Shown piece after piece: positions 49,628 through 60,642 of a stretch of 64,000 nucleotides of DNA. The notes beneath the pieces are model-generated. The model was not told the origin of the DNA and ran no database searches. It saw nothing but the letters and a program-made list of their open reading frames with translations. The stretch is from Metallosphaera hakonensis JCM 8857 = DSM 7519. Lineage in GTDB: Archaea; Thermoproteota; Thermoprotei_A; Sulfolobales; Sulfolobaceae. The stretch covers positions 1,488,001-1,552,000 of the forward strand of contig NZ_CP029287.2 of assembly GCF_003201675.2 (NCBI RefSeq), read 5' to 3'. Positions within the stretch are counted from its first letter, which is position 1, and each line of letters begins with the position of its first letter. Position numbers and translations under genes: made by a program.

Positions 49628-50790
49628 ATCAACTCCCTGGCTTTATTTACAAATCTTCTATCAACATAAACCCTTCTAATAACGAGCCTTTCAGGAATGG
49701 AGCGTAAAAGCGTAGGAAACTTAGCTATTGGTAACTCGTTTTCTCTGGATATTACCTTAATTCTTGATCTGTCAAATATCGAGATCGTCTCTTCGAATGG
49801 ATAAAGCGACTCTTGAGGTAACGTTCTTGATAATATTTCTGTTACCTCATTAAATCTTGTTTCGTTTTTATCATCGTAGTCTATTTCCTCATATACTACC
49901 TTTGGTCCTCTTCTATCTAGGAAGTCTTTTATCATTTGAGATGTTGGAGAGTTAGGGTTTGTTGAGTAACATCTGTATAGAGATCCGAATACCCACTCAT
50001 CGTCCCAGTATGGAAAAGTCCCTTGATTTATCATGTTCCTTATATCGTCTATTTCCAATCCAGATTCGCATTCCTCGACTAGCTTTGAATAAAGACTTGT
50101 AAGAAATAGCTCGTATCCCAATATAGTCTTATGATAATATACCGCCTGATACATGTGAAGCCTGGATAAATAGAAGTTTTCTAGGCTAATTATACCCTTA
50201 TCTTGAATTGTTATTCCGTTATCTCTATACATGATAGTTAAGATTAGCCTATCTAGGTCTATCCTACCAAGTTGTATCCCAGTGTGAGTGGAATCTCTTA
50301 TCAAGTAATCCATCCTATCTACGTCCACATCTCCGTCTATTACCGATGTGAGCAAGGATTCCCCGTTCAGTAAGTCTCTCACTTTTCTGGAATCTAAACC
50401 TGACTCGTTCAAGACATCCGTTAACGGACCTCGCAGGACCATTTCCCTAAGGTCCTTATTTCCTAATCCTTTCTTGATATAGAAGCTCTCAATCGCATGG
50501 GAAAAGGGAAACTGTCCAACATCGTGGAGTAAGGACGAGACTTTTAAAACGTTGAGTTCGTCGTCAGTTATTACACCTTCCCTAACCAGCCTATTACCAA
50601 TTTTCTCTGCGAGGTAATACGTACCTAGTGCATGACTAAATCTAGTATGGTTTGCTCCTGGATAAACAACAAAAGCTAGGCTTGTCTGTCTAATCCTCCT
50701 TAGTCTTTGAAGTTCCGGTTGATCGATAAGTTTTATGGCTATATCGTCAAGCTCTATTGTCCCATGGACCTCATCAAATACCCTCTTCAT
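49624..50790 (-). CDS. HD-domain phosphohydrolase
   Basis: ATG 50790 (MKRVFDEVHGTIELDDIAIK) is chosen because a longer frame would enter the 5S rRNA gene; the product has 388 residues. The metal motif is SSLLHDVGQFPFSHAIESFY with His from ANHTRFSHALGTYYLAE and a later DVDVDRMDYLIRDS, the SAMHD1/dGTPase-like HD arrangement. Such enzymes cleave dNTPs or related phosphates. Substrate not determined. It follows the 5S rRNA on the same strand. Confidence 0.87.
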   Translation of the reverse strand: MKRVFDEVHGTIELDDIAIKLIDQPELQRLRRIRQTSLAFVVYPGANHTRFSHALGTYYLAEKIGNRLVREGVITDDELNVLKVSSLLHDVGQFPFSHAIESFYIKKGLGNKDLREMVLRGPLTDVLNESGLDSRKVRDLLNGESLLTSVIDGDVDVDRMDYLIRDSTHTGIQLGRIDLDRLILTIMYRDNGITIQDKGIISLENFYLSRLHMYQAVYYHKTILGYELFLTSLYSKLVEECESGLEIDDIRNMINQGTFPYWDDEWVFGSLYRCYSTNPNSPTSQMIKDFLDRRGPKVVYEEIDYDDKNETRFNEVTEILSRTLPQESLYPFEETISIFDRSRIKVISRENELPIAKFPTLLRSIPERLVIRRVYVDRRFVNKARELI

Positions 50791-50818
50791 ATGAGAACAT
50801 ATAACTAGAGAATTAAAA

Positions 50819-50941
<123 letters not shown>

Positions 50942-50963
50942 AAATCCATATTGAATGATCCAA

Positions 50964-50972
50964 CTTAAAAAA
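50964..50972 (-). promoter_or_regulatory. TATA box of the 5S rRNA gene
   Basis: TTTTTTAAG on the minus strand is centred 27 bases before the 5S 5' end and abuts the stop codon of the zinc-ribbon gene. Confidence 0.55.
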
Positions 50973-51167
50973 TTATTTCTTAGGTGTTACGGACTCAGCA
51001 TAGATGCCGGCGATGTATAGAGGTGCATTGTCCTTAGGGCAATTGCCCACAATTTTAAGGACGAAGTCCCCTACCTGAAAGTCTCTTTCCTGGGTGTAAT
51101 CGCATTGAGAACACTTGATAAGAGTCTTTACCTTGAGGGTCTGTTTAGAATCTACGCTAATTGCCAT
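50973..51167 (-). CDS. Small zinc-ribbon-like protein
   Basis: 64 residues with KCSQCDYTQERDFQVGDFVL and GNCPKDNAPLYIAGIYAE. Two cysteines form a CxxC knuckle and the second knuckle keeps one cysteine (NCPKD), so a four-Cys site is incomplete. Seven bases downstream of the DUF1512 gene on the same strand, hence co-transcribed. Function unknown; nucleic-acid or protein binding is plausible. Confidence 0.7.
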   Translation of the reverse strand: MAISVDSKQTLKVKTLIKCSQCDYTQERDFQVGDFVLKIVGNCPKDNAPLYIAGIYAESVTPKK

Positions 51168-51174
51168 CGTTGGA

Positions 51175-52350
51175 TCACTGGGCGATCCCCGCGGTGTTAC
51201 CTACTCCTACAACTACTATAGTGCTTCCAGGTTTCGTTCTCTCAAGGATAATCCTTTTTACATAGTCTATCGCTTTATCCGCTGCCTGATAGACTTCTTT
51301 TCTCATTTCAGTTATTGCTTCTTCCATGCTCATTTTTACTATAACTGCGTCAATGGGTATTCCATATTTAACAGCCACTCTCTCTATGGCAATCTTTTCT
51401 GGTCCGGGGTCTCCCATAGCTACACCCATTCCTTCAGCTACCGATCCCGTCTCCTCTCCCTCTAGTTTCAACGCAGCGTCAACGGTAATTATTCTAGAAA
51501 CTCTCCCTCCTTCCCTTTCTATTACATTCTGTACACCTTCTCCAGGCGTTCCGACTGTGGCCATCGGTCCTTCGGCCTTAACTACAACCACTTTTCTTCC
51601 CTCAAATTCAATGATTCCAGCTACAGTGTCCTTGCTTACTGTAATCTTTTGGTCCGCTTTCATTAGAAATCTAGAGGCAACAAGAGGCCCCAGGCCATCC
51701 CCAATAGGTATCCCTTGTAGGAATACTTTTTGAGCCTTAGCGTAGGCCTCGGCGTACTTTACGTATATTGGCGCCACCATTTGAAGCTGATACATTATCA
51801 TTATACTGTTTAATTTCTTTGCCATTATTAGATAATGTCTTATGACTTTGTAGATTAAATTCAATGCATTTACAACTTCTGTGGATATTTCAATCTGACT
51901 TCTGCTCATTGGATCAATGTTTGGATTTACGCTTGTTATCATTTCTCTAACTGTGTCCTCATTGCTTCTCATCAATAATTTCATCCTATTTATTATGTCA
52001 GTTGGTTCCACACTAACAGGATCTATTACGAATCTATCAATAACTCTGTCAACAAAGGCCTTTGGGTCAGGGAATCCTTTGTCCTTGAGTATTTTCTCAG
52101 TTAAACCCCTGGAGTCTTTTAAGTACCCCTCTATCATCTGAAGTTTTTGCTCAACATCTCTACTGAGGAACATGATCTGGGTTTTTTGCTGAACTCCAGG
52201 AAAGAATGATAGAGCCAGTAGTGCAATGAAAAATATATAGAAAATATATGAGAACGCCAAAGCGGCCCCGCTTTGACCTTGACTGCTAGTCTGTGCAAGA
52301 GCTATTATTAAACTATTCATAATGTTCGTATAGAGACGTGATTGTGACAA
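51175..52350 (-). CDS. DUF1512 family membrane-anchored protein
   Basis: 391 residues (an inner ATG ten codons on is also possible). A single N-terminal membrane segment ([20 protein letters not shown]) precedes a soluble domain with [12 protein letters not shown]-like helices and conserved glycine loops ([39 protein letters not shown]). This matches the uncharacterised crenarchaeal family DUF1512. The soluble domain likely faces the cytoplasm. Shares a transcript with the zinc-ribbon gene. Confidence 0.82.
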   Translation of the reverse strand: MSQSRLYTNIMNSLIIALAQTSSQGQSGAALAFSYIFYIFFIALLALSFFPGVQQKTQIMFLSRDVEQKLQMIEGYLKDSRGLTEKILKDKGFPDPKAFVDRVIDRFVIDPVSVEPTDIINRMKLLMRSNEDTVREMITSVNPNIDPMSRSQIEISTEVVNALNLIYKVIRHYLIMAKKLNSIMIMYQLQMVAPIYVKYAEAYAKAQKVFLQGIPIGDGLGPLVASRFLMKADQKITVSKDTVAGIIEFEGRKVVVVKAEGPMATVGTPGEGVQNVIEREGGRVSRIITVDAALKLEGEETGSVAEGMGVAMGDPGPEKIAIERVAVKYGIPIDAVIVKMSMEEAITEMRKEVYQAADKAIDYVKRIILERTKPGSTIVVVGVGNTAGIAQ

Positions 52351-52379
52351 ATTAAACTTTTATCAAAGTATGGGTTACG

Positions 52380-53273
52380 TCATGTTAAAACGTCTGTTTT
52401 ATTGTCATCAACGTATACTGTATGTTCGAACTGAGAGACCATCCCTTTCCTTACTTCGAGAAGTACAGGGTAGGCGTGTAGAAAGCCACGTTTGTTGAGA
52501 TTTCTTAACGTCTGTTCAACCTCCTCTTTGCTTCCTAAATCGGATAACCATCTTTCGCTAAACGGCAGGGTTTTAAATCTCTTCTCTATTTCGTCAAGGA
52601 AGAGCTTCTCAGTTTCGCTTATTCCCTTGGCGCCTTTGTTGCGTAACGAGTAAATTGTTACTTCCTTACCTTCAATAACTTCACCGCCTCCGTCTGTAGC
52701 GAATGGTTCTATAGCATATGTGTTTCCACCTTGAATTCTCCCAGAAATCCGTTCGTACACATTTGGAACGAAAATGCCGGCGTGGAGTTCATATCTCCGA
52801 ACAAGATGTCCTCCTAAATTCCTTATTGGCTTAAAGCCATATAGCTTGATCGTCTTCTCGATAACCTTACCGATCTCAGCTAACGAGACGCCGGATTTAA
52901 AATTTGAGATTGCTGCGCGTAGGGCGTCCTTAGCTGCGTTGGCTAATCTCTCCATCCGATCATCTAGGTAAACAGTGACCGCGGTATCAGTGATATACCC
53001 TTCTATATGTGCCCCTATGTCGAGTTTGACTACTGCACCGTCTGGTATAATCTTCTCATCGTTTATTACCGGGCTATAGTGTGCAGCTTCATAGTTGATT
53101 GATAGATTGCAGGGGAACGCCGGTTTGGCTCCAGACTCAATAATAATCTTTTCCACAGCTTCACAAACATCTATGACTTTTTTCCCAGGTTTAATCAGCG
53201 AAGCCCCTGCATCTCTAGCTTTAGCAGCGATCTCCCCTGAAGTCCTTGCTAATTTTAGTTCCTCTTCATTCAT
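52380..53273 (-). CDS. map: Methionine aminopeptidase, type II
   Basis: 297 residues. Metal ligands: Asp in [20 protein letters not shown] (two Asp), His in [15 protein letters not shown], Glu in [11 protein letters not shown] and Glu in [10 protein letters not shown]. The ~60-residue helical insertion before the end is the type II mark. It removes initiator methionine from nascent proteins. Divergent from the metallo-hydrolase gene, 53 bases apart. Confidence 0.95.
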   Translation of the reverse strand: MNEEELKLARTSGEIAAKARDAGASLIKPGKKVIDVCEAVEKIIIESGAKPAFPCNLSINYEAAHYSPVINDEKIIPDGAVVKLDIGAHIEGYITDTAVTVYLDDRMERLANAAKDALRAAISNFKSGVSLAEIGKVIEKTIKLYGFKPIRNLGGHLVRRYELHAGIFVPNVYERISGRIQGGNTYAIEPFATDGGGEVIEGKEVTIYSLRNKGAKGISETEKLFLDEIEKRFKTLPFSERWLSDLGSKEEVEQTLRNLNKRGFLHAYPVLLEVRKGMVSQFEHTVYVDDNKTDVLT

Positions 53274-53326
53274 GAGACGCCTATACGTGAAAGAAATTTT
53301 TATTTTTAGTCTAGATAGAATGCCTT

Positions 53327-54007
53327 ATGTCACAAATTAGATGGTTAGGTCACGCTGCAGTGGAAATATCCATGGTAGGTAAAAGGATAGTAATAGATCC
53401 AATGATAAATGGTAATCCGCTTTCTCCGGTGAAAATTCAATACTTTCAAGGAGTTAGCATAGTGGGTGTAACGCATGACCACGGTGATCATCTAGGAGAT
53501 ACAGTGGAGATTCTGAAAATGAACCCAAGTGCTAAGCTTTATGCAACATATGACCTTGAGATGTACCTAGCTGATCAATTTAAGGTCCCCGAGAGTCAAT
53601 TAATCCCAGCTAATGTTGGTGGTTTCGTCGAGAACGACGGTATTAAGCTTGCTCTGACTAAGGCGGTACATTCCAGTGAACATAGCGATCCAACGGGTAT
53701 AGTAGTTTCCGATAGTCGTAACACCATATATCATGCAGGAGATACAGGACTGTTCGAGGATATGAGGCTCATTGGGCAGGTCTTCAATCCTGATTATGCC
53801 CTCCTACCTATCGGTGGCAGATTTACCATGGACCCTAAGCAAGCAGTGCTTGCAGTGGAAATGATAAAACCAAGAAAAGCCGCCATCCCCATTCATTTCA
53901 ATACTTGGGATATGATTAGGGTGGATCCACAGGAGTTCGTTAAAGGAGTTAAGGAGAAAGGATACGAGGCTATACTTCTGGAACCTGGACAGTCCATAGA
54001 GTTGTAG
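53327..54007 (+). CDS. UPF0173 metal-dependent hydrolase
   Basis: 226 residues with beta-lactamase-fold motifs [35 protein letters not shown] (HxHxDH), [12 protein letters not shown] and [11 protein letters not shown]. Substrate unknown for this family. Four bases precede pheS, so the genes may be co-transcribed. Confidence 0.9.
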   Translation: MSQIRWLGHAAVEISMVGKRIVIDPMINGNPLSPVKIQYFQGVSIVGVTHDHGDHLGDTVEILKMNPSAKLYATYDLEMYLADQFKVPESQLIPANVGGFVENDGIKLALTKAVHSSEHSDPTGIVVSDSRNTIYHAGDTGLFEDMRLIGQVFNPDYALLPIGGRFTMDPKQAVLAVEMIKPRKAAIPIHFNTWDMIRVDPQEFVKGVKEKGYEAILLEPGQSIEL

Positions 54008-54011
54008 TATA

Positions 54012-55409
54012 ATGCTTAGCGAGAATGAAATAAAGATTCTCGAATTTTTGAAGAGAAAGGGAGAGGCTCACGTTCAAGAGATAAGCGAATCCACCGGACT
54101 GCCTGTCAGTACAGTGTACAGCAACATCAGGCTTCTTGAATCTAAGGGTATAGTTAAGATTGTGTCGGAGGAATCAAAGAAGACATTCCAGTTAACAGCA
54201 GAAGGAACGCTAAGACTGGAAAATGGTCTTCCAGAAGACCGTCTAATTTCTATTTTAAATGGTAAGGAAATGTCTATCAAGGAACTTAAGGATTTGATGG
54301 GGAAGGACTTCGATTTAGCCCTTGGATGGGCAAGGAGGAAATCGTTGATTGTTTTAGAAAACGACCTAGTCAGACCAAAAGTTGCTCAGTATGCCTCGCC
54401 TGAATTGATTGGACTGAGGGAGGTTTCGGTTGGTAAAGTACCCAGTAAGGAAACTCTGGATATCTTAATCAAGAGAAAACTAGTCGAGGTTAAAGAGGAA
54501 AAAACTATGCTGGTTAGGTTAGTTCAGGACGTTAAACCGAGACCTGTCGAGTTATACCTAACTCATGAAATGCTGGTTAGTGGATCATGGAAGAGTGTAG
54601 ATTTCAAACCCTATAACGTGGAGGCAAATCCACCGTTTTTCCCGTTAGGGAAAGGTCATTATTTCAGGGAATTCATTGAGAAGGTTAAGGACCTACTGGT
54701 TAGCCTAGGCTTCACTGAAGTTTCAGGGAATTTTGTGGAAACGGAGTTTTTCAATTTCGATATGTTGTTTCAACCTCAGGATCATCCAGCCAGGGAGATT
54801 CACGACTCCTTCGTTGTAGAGGGCCAAGGAAGGCTTCCAGATCCAAATCTCGTGGTGAATGTTAGGGAAGTTCATGAAAAATGGTGGAAGTACTCATGGA
54901 GTGAGGATAACGCAAAGAGACTGGTTCTCAGAAGTCAGACCACATCCGTAACGGCCAGAGTGTTATCAACTAAGCCCAAGAAGATAAGATCTTTCACCAT
55001 TGGGAAGGTCTTCAGACCAGACGCCATTGACGCAACCCATCTTATAGAGTTCCATCAACTTGACGGTTTAGTTGTGGAGGATGGATATTCGTTCAGAGAT
55101 CTTCTGTCTACTCTTCGTGATATTTTCCAGGGTTTGGGAATAAAGCAAATAAAATTCAAACCAGGTTACTTTCCATTTACGGAACCTAGTGTGGAGGTCT
55201 ACGGATTCATAGAGGCCTTAGGCTGGGTCGAAATGGCAGGAGCCGGGTTACTTAGAAGAGAGGTTACAGAACCCGCAGGAGTTTTCTCGCCCGCAGGGGC
55301 ATGGGGAATTGGTATAGATAGACTTGCCATGCTTTTCCTTGGGGTTAAGGATATTAGAGATCTCTATTCTCTAGACATAGAGTATTTGAGATCAAGGAGA
55401 GTGATTTAA
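54012..55409 (+). CDS. pheS: Phenylalanyl-tRNA synthetase alpha subunit
   Basis: 465 residues. N-terminal winged helices ([20 protein letters not shown]) bind tRNA; the class II core has motif 2 [30 protein letters not shown] and motif 3 [17 protein letters not shown]. Shares one base with pheT (TAATG). Confidence 0.96.
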   Translation: MLSENEIKILEFLKRKGEAHVQEISESTGLPVSTVYSNIRLLESKGIVKIVSEESKKTFQLTAEGTLRLENGLPEDRLISILNGKEMSIKELKDLMGKDFDLALGWARRKSLIVLENDLVRPKVAQYASPELIGLREVSVGKVPSKETLDILIKRKLVEVKEEKTMLVRLVQDVKPRPVELYLTHEMLVSGSWKSVDFKPYNVEANPPFFPLGKGHYFREFIEKVKDLLVSLGFTEVSGNFVETEFFNFDMLFQPQDHPAREIHDSFVVEGQGRLPDPNLVVNVREVHEKWWKYSWSEDNAKRLVLRSQTTSVTARVLSTKPKKIRSFTIGKVFRPDAIDATHLIEFHQLDGLVVEDGYSFRDLLSTLRDIFQGLGIKQIKFKPGYFPFTEPSVEVYGFIEALGWVEMAGAGLLRREVTEPAGVFSPAGAWGIGIDRLAMLFLGVKDIRDLYSLDIEYLRSRRVI

Positions 55410-57034
55410 TGCCGACAATAAATCTAAACAAATGGGTATTACAGAGCTTAACTAAATTGAATGAGCAAGAATTACAAGATTTCTTATTTAGACTTAAATC
55501 TGAAGTTTCACCGATCAATCAAGACGATTACTCAATCGAAGTCAACGCCGATAGATTGGACATGTTGAGTCTTGGAGGAATCGTAAGAGCGATTAAGGGT
55601 ATAAGCGATCAAGAGATTGGGGAGCCGAAATATAAAACGAGTGAAACTGATTATGTGCTTGAAGTTGATAGGGTTCCTTCTAGACCTTATGCTTTAGCCT
55701 GTGTGATAAAGAACGCTAAACTGAGTCCAGAGTTTTACCTTAAGGAACTAATACAGTTCCAAGAGAAACTTCATGATACAATTGGGAGGAGAAGGAAGAA
55801 GGTGGCCATAGGTATCCATGATCTCAAGAAGGTTGAGGGAAAGATTATAAAGTATACTTTAGTTCCCCTCTCAACTACTTTCGTTCCACTTAACCAACAA
55901 ACCGAAATGACTGTAGGTCAGACCCTAAAGGAGACTCAACAAGGTAAAGCGTACGGTGGAATATCAGTTTTTAATGGTCAATCTCCGGCTATAATGGACG
56001 AGAAAGGGATATTAAGCTTACCGCCTGTAATTAATTCTGATAGAACTAAAATAAGCGTTGAAACCGATTCGTTGCTAATAGACGTGACTGGAACTAATTT
56101 CGACTCAGTTGTCCAAACCATGGACTTGATTGCTACTGGCATGGCAGAGTTGGGAGCTGAGATAGGGATAGTTAAGATCAAGGGTATGGATAGCGAGTTT
56201 TCGCCTTTAATGAAACACACGGAGGTTATAGCGAACTTGAACGACATCATGAACAGACTGGGTATAAGTATCAACGGAGATGATGTAATAAAACTCTTGA
56301 GGAGGATGAGAATGGAAGCCGAATTGCAGGATGACAAGATCAAAGTAACAGTTCCACCGTACAGGGTCGATATAATGAACTATACTGACATAGCGGAAGA
56401 TATAGCCATGGCCTACGGTTATGATAATTTTCAATTAAATTCAGCGATCACGAGAGGACAAGGTTCCCTATCCGAGAACTCTTTGCTCTATAGAAAGCTT
56501 AGGTCCCTCCTTATAGGTGCTGGATATACAGAGGTTTACACTTTAATATTGACTAAATCGGGAAATCAAAGGGGAGACTTTGTACAAATAAGAAACCCAA
56601 TCTCAGTAGAATATGATTCTGTTAGAAATTCATTGGTATGGAGTGCACTTGCTTTTCTCTCCAATAATCAGCATTCGAGGTTTCCTATAAAGATATTCGA
56701 GATAGGAGACGTTGTAATAAAAGATGACAAATCTGATACTCTTCATAGTAACGAGCCCAGGCTAGTGGTTGCCATGATGGATAGCAGAGTGAGTTATGAG
56801 ATGATCCAAGCTCCCCTTCATGAAGTATTATTTAATCTCACTGGAATCACACCCTCATATATAAAATCAGAGAACGAGTTACTAATTAAAGGTAGATCTG
56901 CTGAAATTTCGCTTAAAGGTAAAAAATTGGGAATTATAGGAGAAGTTAGCCCAGAGGTATTGGAAAAGTATAACTTACTTTATCCGGTTCTGCTTGCTGA
57001 GCTAAATCTAAATACATTAAAGGAGGCTTTATGA
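55409..57034 (+). CDS. pheT: Phenylalanyl-tRNA synthetase beta subunit
   Basis: 541 residues, the shorter archaeal/eukaryotic form without the bacterial EMAP and anticodon domains. B3/B4 editing region (GRRRKKVAIGIHDLKKVEGK), B5 domain (GISINGDDVIKLLRRMRMEA, VTVPPYRVDIMNYTDIAEDI) and catalytic-like core (YTLILTKSGNQ; IKIFEIGDVV). Forms an alpha2beta2 tetramer with PheS. The next gene starts one base after its stop. Confidence 0.96.
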   Translation: MPTINLNKWVLQSLTKLNEQELQDFLFRLKSEVSPINQDDYSIEVNADRLDMLSLGGIVRAIKGISDQEIGEPKYKTSETDYVLEVDRVPSRPYALACVIKNAKLSPEFYLKELIQFQEKLHDTIGRRRKKVAIGIHDLKKVEGKIIKYTLVPLSTTFVPLNQQTEMTVGQTLKETQQGKAYGGISVFNGQSPAIMDEKGILSLPPVINSDRTKISVETDSLLIDVTGTNFDSVVQTMDLIATGMAELGAEIGIVKIKGMDSEFSPLMKHTEVIANLNDIMNRLGISINGDDVIKLLRRMRMEAELQDDKIKVTVPPYRVDIMNYTDIAEDIAMAYGYDNFQLNSAITRGQGSLSENSLLYRKLRSLLIGAGYTEVYTLILTKSGNQRGDFVQIRNPISVEYDSVRNSLVWSALAFLSNNQHSRFPIKIFEIGDVVIKDDKSDTLHSNEPRLVVAMMDSRVSYEMIQAPLHEVLFNLTGITPSYIKSENELLIKGRSAEISLKGKKLGIIGEVSPEVLEKYNLLYPVLLAELNLNTLKEAL

Positions 57035-57035
57035 T

Positions 57036-57782
57036 ATGCCTATCGTAGAGTTATCAGATGTAGACTTATATTACAGGCAAGTTGGGGAAGGAGAACCAAT
57101 AGTTCTTATTCATCATTTGGCTGGGTCCGTTGAAAGTTGGGAATTTGTGGAGGAATATCTCAGTTCTAAGTACCGTATAATCACGTATGATCTGAGAGGC
57201 CATGGCAAGAGTTCTGTACCACCATTGACTTACACAATTGAAGAGCACGCCAAAGACCTAAGTAGATTACTTGACTATCTTGGGATAGACGAACCGATAC
57301 TTATCGGGCACTCCATCGGTTCCCTCATTGCAATGGAATATGCGCTTAGGAGACCTGTAAAGAAATTGGTATTAATTGGAGCTCTATATAGGTCGCCAGA
57401 TCCAATACCATATATGAAGTACATGGATATCGCTAGGAGATTTGGTATGGAGGCATTGGCGTTATACAGGAAGACTAACGGTGAGCTACCGCCTAAGATA
57501 GTAAGTGATAGGGAGCTGTGGAACAAGTTTGTCCAAATATACAAGGCAACGCCAATTGTGGGCTATTTAAATACGGTAAGAGGACTACTCGAATCCCCGA
57601 ATTATGAGAACGAAATAGATAAACTAGGGGAGTTCAAATTGATATATGGTAGTGAAGATAAATTAAAGACCAATAAGGACATTTTTATGAGGGCAGGTAA
57701 GGTTGATTATAGTGAAATCCAAGGTGTTGGACACTTTCCCAATATGGAAGAACCAGAGGAACTGTCAAGGCTTTTGCTCTAA
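57036..57782 (+). CDS. Alpha/beta-fold hydrolase
   Basis: 248 residues with oxyanion loop LIHHLAGSVESWEF, strand ITYDLRGHGKSSV, nucleophile elbow LIGHSIGSLIAM, a distal Asp near YGSEDKLKT and the catalytic His in GVGHFPNMEEP. Esterase or C-C hydrolase activity likely; substrate unknown. Immediate proximity to pheT suggests read-through, with the 3' end overlapping the CinA-like gene by 18 bases. Confidence 0.9.
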   Translation: MPIVELSDVDLYYRQVGEGEPIVLIHHLAGSVESWEFVEEYLSSKYRIITYDLRGHGKSSVPPLTYTIEEHAKDLSRLLDYLGIDEPILIGHSIGSLIAMEYALRRPVKKLVLIGALYRSPDPIPYMKYMDIARRFGMEALALYRKTNGELPPKIVSDRELWNKFVQIYKATPIVGYLNTVRGLLESPNYENEIDKLGEFKLIYGSEDKLKTNKDIFMRAGKVDYSEIQGVGHFPNMEEPEELSRLLL

Positions 57783-58562
57783 CACTCCCTTCCTCTTTAT
57801 AACTTCTTCCTTGACTTTTTCCACGGCTTCTCTGACCTTCTTTTCAACCTCCTCTTTACTTTCTCCACTCCAAGCAAACTGGATCTCTAGATAAGGCTCG
57901 TTAGTCTCATGTCCCTTAGGATGGGTCTTAATATATATTCCAGTTTCTTTAACAACTTTCCTTATAAACGGAGCTATTTCAGATTCCATAATTCCTCTAA
58001 CTAGAAAACTCTCCTCATGAAAGTGAACCCTCGGTTTGTTTCTAAGCATGTTATCTAGGTAGAAGTTTAAGACACTCTCCATCTCTTTCGGAACCCCTGG
58101 AGTGACCACGATTTCTGTTTCCTTCACTGAAATTGCAATTCCTGGGGCGATTCCGACGTTATTTTTTATAGGTTTAGATCCCTCGGGCATTAATGCCATC
58201 TTTAGCCTTTCTTCAGTAAGTGGTAATCCCCTAGATTGGTACTTTTCTTTGAGTTCCTTGAGTGCGTCTTCATTCATGACCAGTCTTAAACCTAGACCCT
58301 TGGCTATTCCCTCGCTTGTCATATCATCATATGTTGGTCCTAATCCACCACTTGTCACCAGTATTAATGGGCCTCTATCCACTATCTCCTTTACAGCGTT
58401 AGCAATCTCATTTACATCGTCCCCTATTGTTGTTACCCTTCTTACATGAAATCCCAGGAGAGTAAGTCTCGAAGCGATGTAGGTTGCGTTAGTATTTATA
58501 GTTCTGCCCATCAATATCTCATTACCTATGGTCAGGATTTCAGCCGTATACTCCTGGTGCAT
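57765..58562 (-). CDS. CinA/MoaB-like molybdopterin-binding domain protein
   Basis: 265 residues. The MoCF domain is seen in AEILTIGNEILMGRTINTNA, VTSGGLGPTYDDMTSEGIAK and NNVGIAPGIAISVKETEIVV, PGVPKEM. This is the N-terminal module of CinA without the deamidase part, with an archaeal C-terminal domain. Proteins of this type may hydrolyse pyrophosphate bonds in nucleotide cofactors; the archaeal role is not settled. Confidence 0.88.
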   Translation of the reverse strand: MHQEYTAEILTIGNEILMGRTINTNATYIASRLTLLGFHVRRVTTIGDDVNEIANAVKEIVDRGPLILVTSGGLGPTYDDMTSEGIAKGLGLRLVMNEDALKELKEKYQSRGLPLTEERLKMALMPEGSKPIKNNVGIAPGIAISVKETEIVVTPGVPKEMESVLNFYLDNMLRNKPRVHFHEESFLVRGIMESEIAPFIRKVVKETGIYIKTHPKGHETNEPYLEIQFAWSGESKEEVEKKVREAVEKVKEEVIKRKGVLEQKP

Positions 58563-58594
58563 AATAATAAAAGCCTCATAGGAGTATAGAAATT

Positions 58595-59800
58595 ATGGGT
58601 AAATGGGAAGGCTTCTTCTCTAAGGAGACGTCCAGCCTTAAATCTTCCGAAATCAGGGATTTACTTAAGTTAACGGAGGGAAAGAGCGTAATAAGTTTCG
58701 CTGGAGGATTACCAGATCCTTCCACTTTCCCTGTTGAAGACATTAAGAAAATAGCTGATGAGATACTCGAAACAAAGTCAGCTTCTGCACTACAATACAC
58801 AGCAACTGCAGGAATATCGGAGTTAAGGAAACAACTTGTTTCGTTTACCGGGTTAAGAGGAGTTACAGGGATAAACGAAAATAACGTATTTGTGAGTGTA
58901 GGGAGCCAAGAGGCCCTTTTTATGCTTTTCAATGTTTTGGTTGATCCAGGAGACAATATTGTGGTAGAGAAGCCTACTTATCTAACAGCACTTAATGTGC
59001 TTAGGACTAGGAAACCTCAATTTCATGGTGTACCTGTAACCGAGAGGGGTCCAGATCTTCAGATTCTGGAATCGGAACTGAAGAAACTTCATTCCGAAGG
59101 GAAGAAGGTAAAGTTAATGTATGTGATTCCTACAGCTCAAAATCCGGCCGGAACTACAATGTATTTAGATGATAGAAAGTATCTAATGGAGCTCGCATCT
59201 AGCTATGATTTCCTTGTTGTGGAGGACGATGCCTACGGTTTCTTAGTATTTGATGGAGATAATCCTCCACCCTTAAAGGCCCTTGATAAGGAAGGAAGGG
59301 TAATATATTTAGGTACGTTCAGTAAAATATTATCTCCAGGTCTAAGATTAGGTTGGATAGTAGCGGATGAGGAAATAATCAGAGAAGTTGAACTGTTCAA
59401 GCAAAACGTAGATCTACATACTCCTTCTTTCAATCAGTTCATAGCAGCTGAGGCAATTAGAAGAGGGGTAATTCAGTCGAATCTACCTAAAACGAAGTCG
59501 CTTTACAAGGAGAAAAGGGATTACATGATAAACGCCATGGATAAATTCTTCCCATCTTCTGTAAAGAGAACTAAGCCTGTAGGGGGCATGTTCATATTCA
59601 CTTGGTTACCGGAGAAATTTAACACCGTGCAGCTTCTTCAAGAAGCCATGAATAGAGGTGTAGCATATGTACCAGGGAGCAGTTTCTTCTATGATTACAG
59701 TGGCACGAATACCATGAGAATAAACTTTAGCTTCCCAAATAAGGCTGAAATCGAAAGGGGCATTGAGATTCTAGGGAATTTAATTAGATCCAAACTTTAA
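58595..59800 (+). CDS. PLP-dependent aminotransferase, LysN/2-aminoadipate type
   Basis: 401 residues of fold type [66 protein letters not shown] and the PLP lysine in [20 protein letters not shown]. It resembles 2-aminoadipate/LysN-like and MocR-type aminotransferases without the DNA-binding domain. In Sulfolobales LysN belongs to the AAA lysine pathway, but no other lysine gene is here, so the substrate stays open. Confidence 0.88.
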   Translation: MGKWEGFFSKETSSLKSSEIRDLLKLTEGKSVISFAGGLPDPSTFPVEDIKKIADEILETKSASALQYTATAGISELRKQLVSFTGLRGVTGINENNVFVSVGSQEALFMLFNVLVDPGDNIVVEKPTYLTALNVLRTRKPQFHGVPVTERGPDLQILESELKKLHSEGKKVKLMYVIPTAQNPAGTTMYLDDRKYLMELASSYDFLVVEDDAYGFLVFDGDNPPPLKALDKEGRVIYLGTFSKILSPGLRLGWIVADEEIIREVELFKQNVDLHTPSFNQFIAAEAIRRGVIQSNLPKTKSLYKEKRDYMINAMDKFFPSSVKRTKPVGGMFIFTWLPEKFNTVQLLQEAMNRGVAYVPGSSFFYDYSGTNTMRINFSFPNKAEIERGIEILGNLIRSKL

Positions 59801-60628
59801 TCATTTTAGTGTTTTTTTAACGTCTGCTATTATACCAGGTTTTGGAGTAGGAATAGACGCAATTACATTGTCTGATCTTCCGATGAAGTTTTTAATAATG
59901 TTTTCGATTTCTTTACTATCTAGGAGATCTATCCAGTCTTTTCTTGCTTTGGGATAAAGGGGTATGCCTGAGTTCGGGATGTATGGAGGCCAGGAGTTTA
60001 GAAATTTGGGCACGAAGACTTTTCCATCTTCCGTTAAGATCTTTTCTGCTACATGTCTCGCCCAACCGCTTAGGGTAGAGACTACAACATAATCCCATCG
60101 CTTCGAGAATTGGTTCTTTAAACTAATGGAGTCATCTGCAAACTCAACATTACCGTCAGTGATCGCCTTGAATATAATTGCTGTGAGCCCTGAGCCTATG
60201 ACCAATGTAGGACTACCCTTCGTCAACTCCTTTATTTGTAAGGCCAAGGATATGAAAGGTAATAGAAGCGATCTGTCATCTATATCGTCTGGTAAAACTA
60301 CTACGGAGTCGAGTGGAACAACAGATCTCTCTGCAAGTACACCGTTAACCTCTGTACCAATGCCTCCCCTAGAAGGAGAGTATGGCATTATTAGTACTTT
60401 CTTGCCAATAATTGATTGGTCTATCCCTATACCTACGTCAGTGACTTTGCCAAGACCAATACTACCCAGAATAAGATTTGGTCTTACCCACAACAGGCCT
60501 AGAAATATGGCGTTTTCAAGACCATCTACTAAGACCTTCTCTGGAGCAATTTCCACATATCCTTGTCCCACTGGTATCTCCGTTGTTTCAGTCAGGATAA
60601 TACCCTGGTTGAAAACTATCGATTTCAT
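59801..60628 (-). CDS. Reduced MDR (alcohol dehydrogenase-like) protein
   Basis: 275 residues. Traces of the MDR fold: ILGSIGLGKVTDVGIGIDQS, IGKKVLIMPYSPSRGGIGTE and LVIGSGLTAIIFKAI in place of a cofactor GxGxxG loop. The catalytic Cys/His zinc ligands (GHE motif, CxxCxxC lobe) are absent and it is ~70 residues short of ADHs. It is likely non-zinc or non-catalytic; role unknown. Its stop abuts the aminotransferase stop. Confidence 0.68.
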   Translation of the reverse strand: MKSIVFNQGIILTETTEIPVGQGYVEIAPEKVLVDGLENAIFLGLLWVRPNLILGSIGLGKVTDVGIGIDQSIIGKKVLIMPYSPSRGGIGTEVNGVLAERSVVPLDSVVVLPDDIDDRSLLLPFISLALQIKELTKGSPTLVIGSGLTAIIFKAITDGNVEFADDSISLKNQFSKRWDYVVVSTLSGWARHVAEKILTEDGKVFVPKFLNSWPPYIPNSGIPLYPKARKDWIDLLDSKEIENIIKNFIGRSDNVIASIPTPKPGIIADVKKTLK

Positions 60629-60642
60629 TTAGGACTGAAGTT

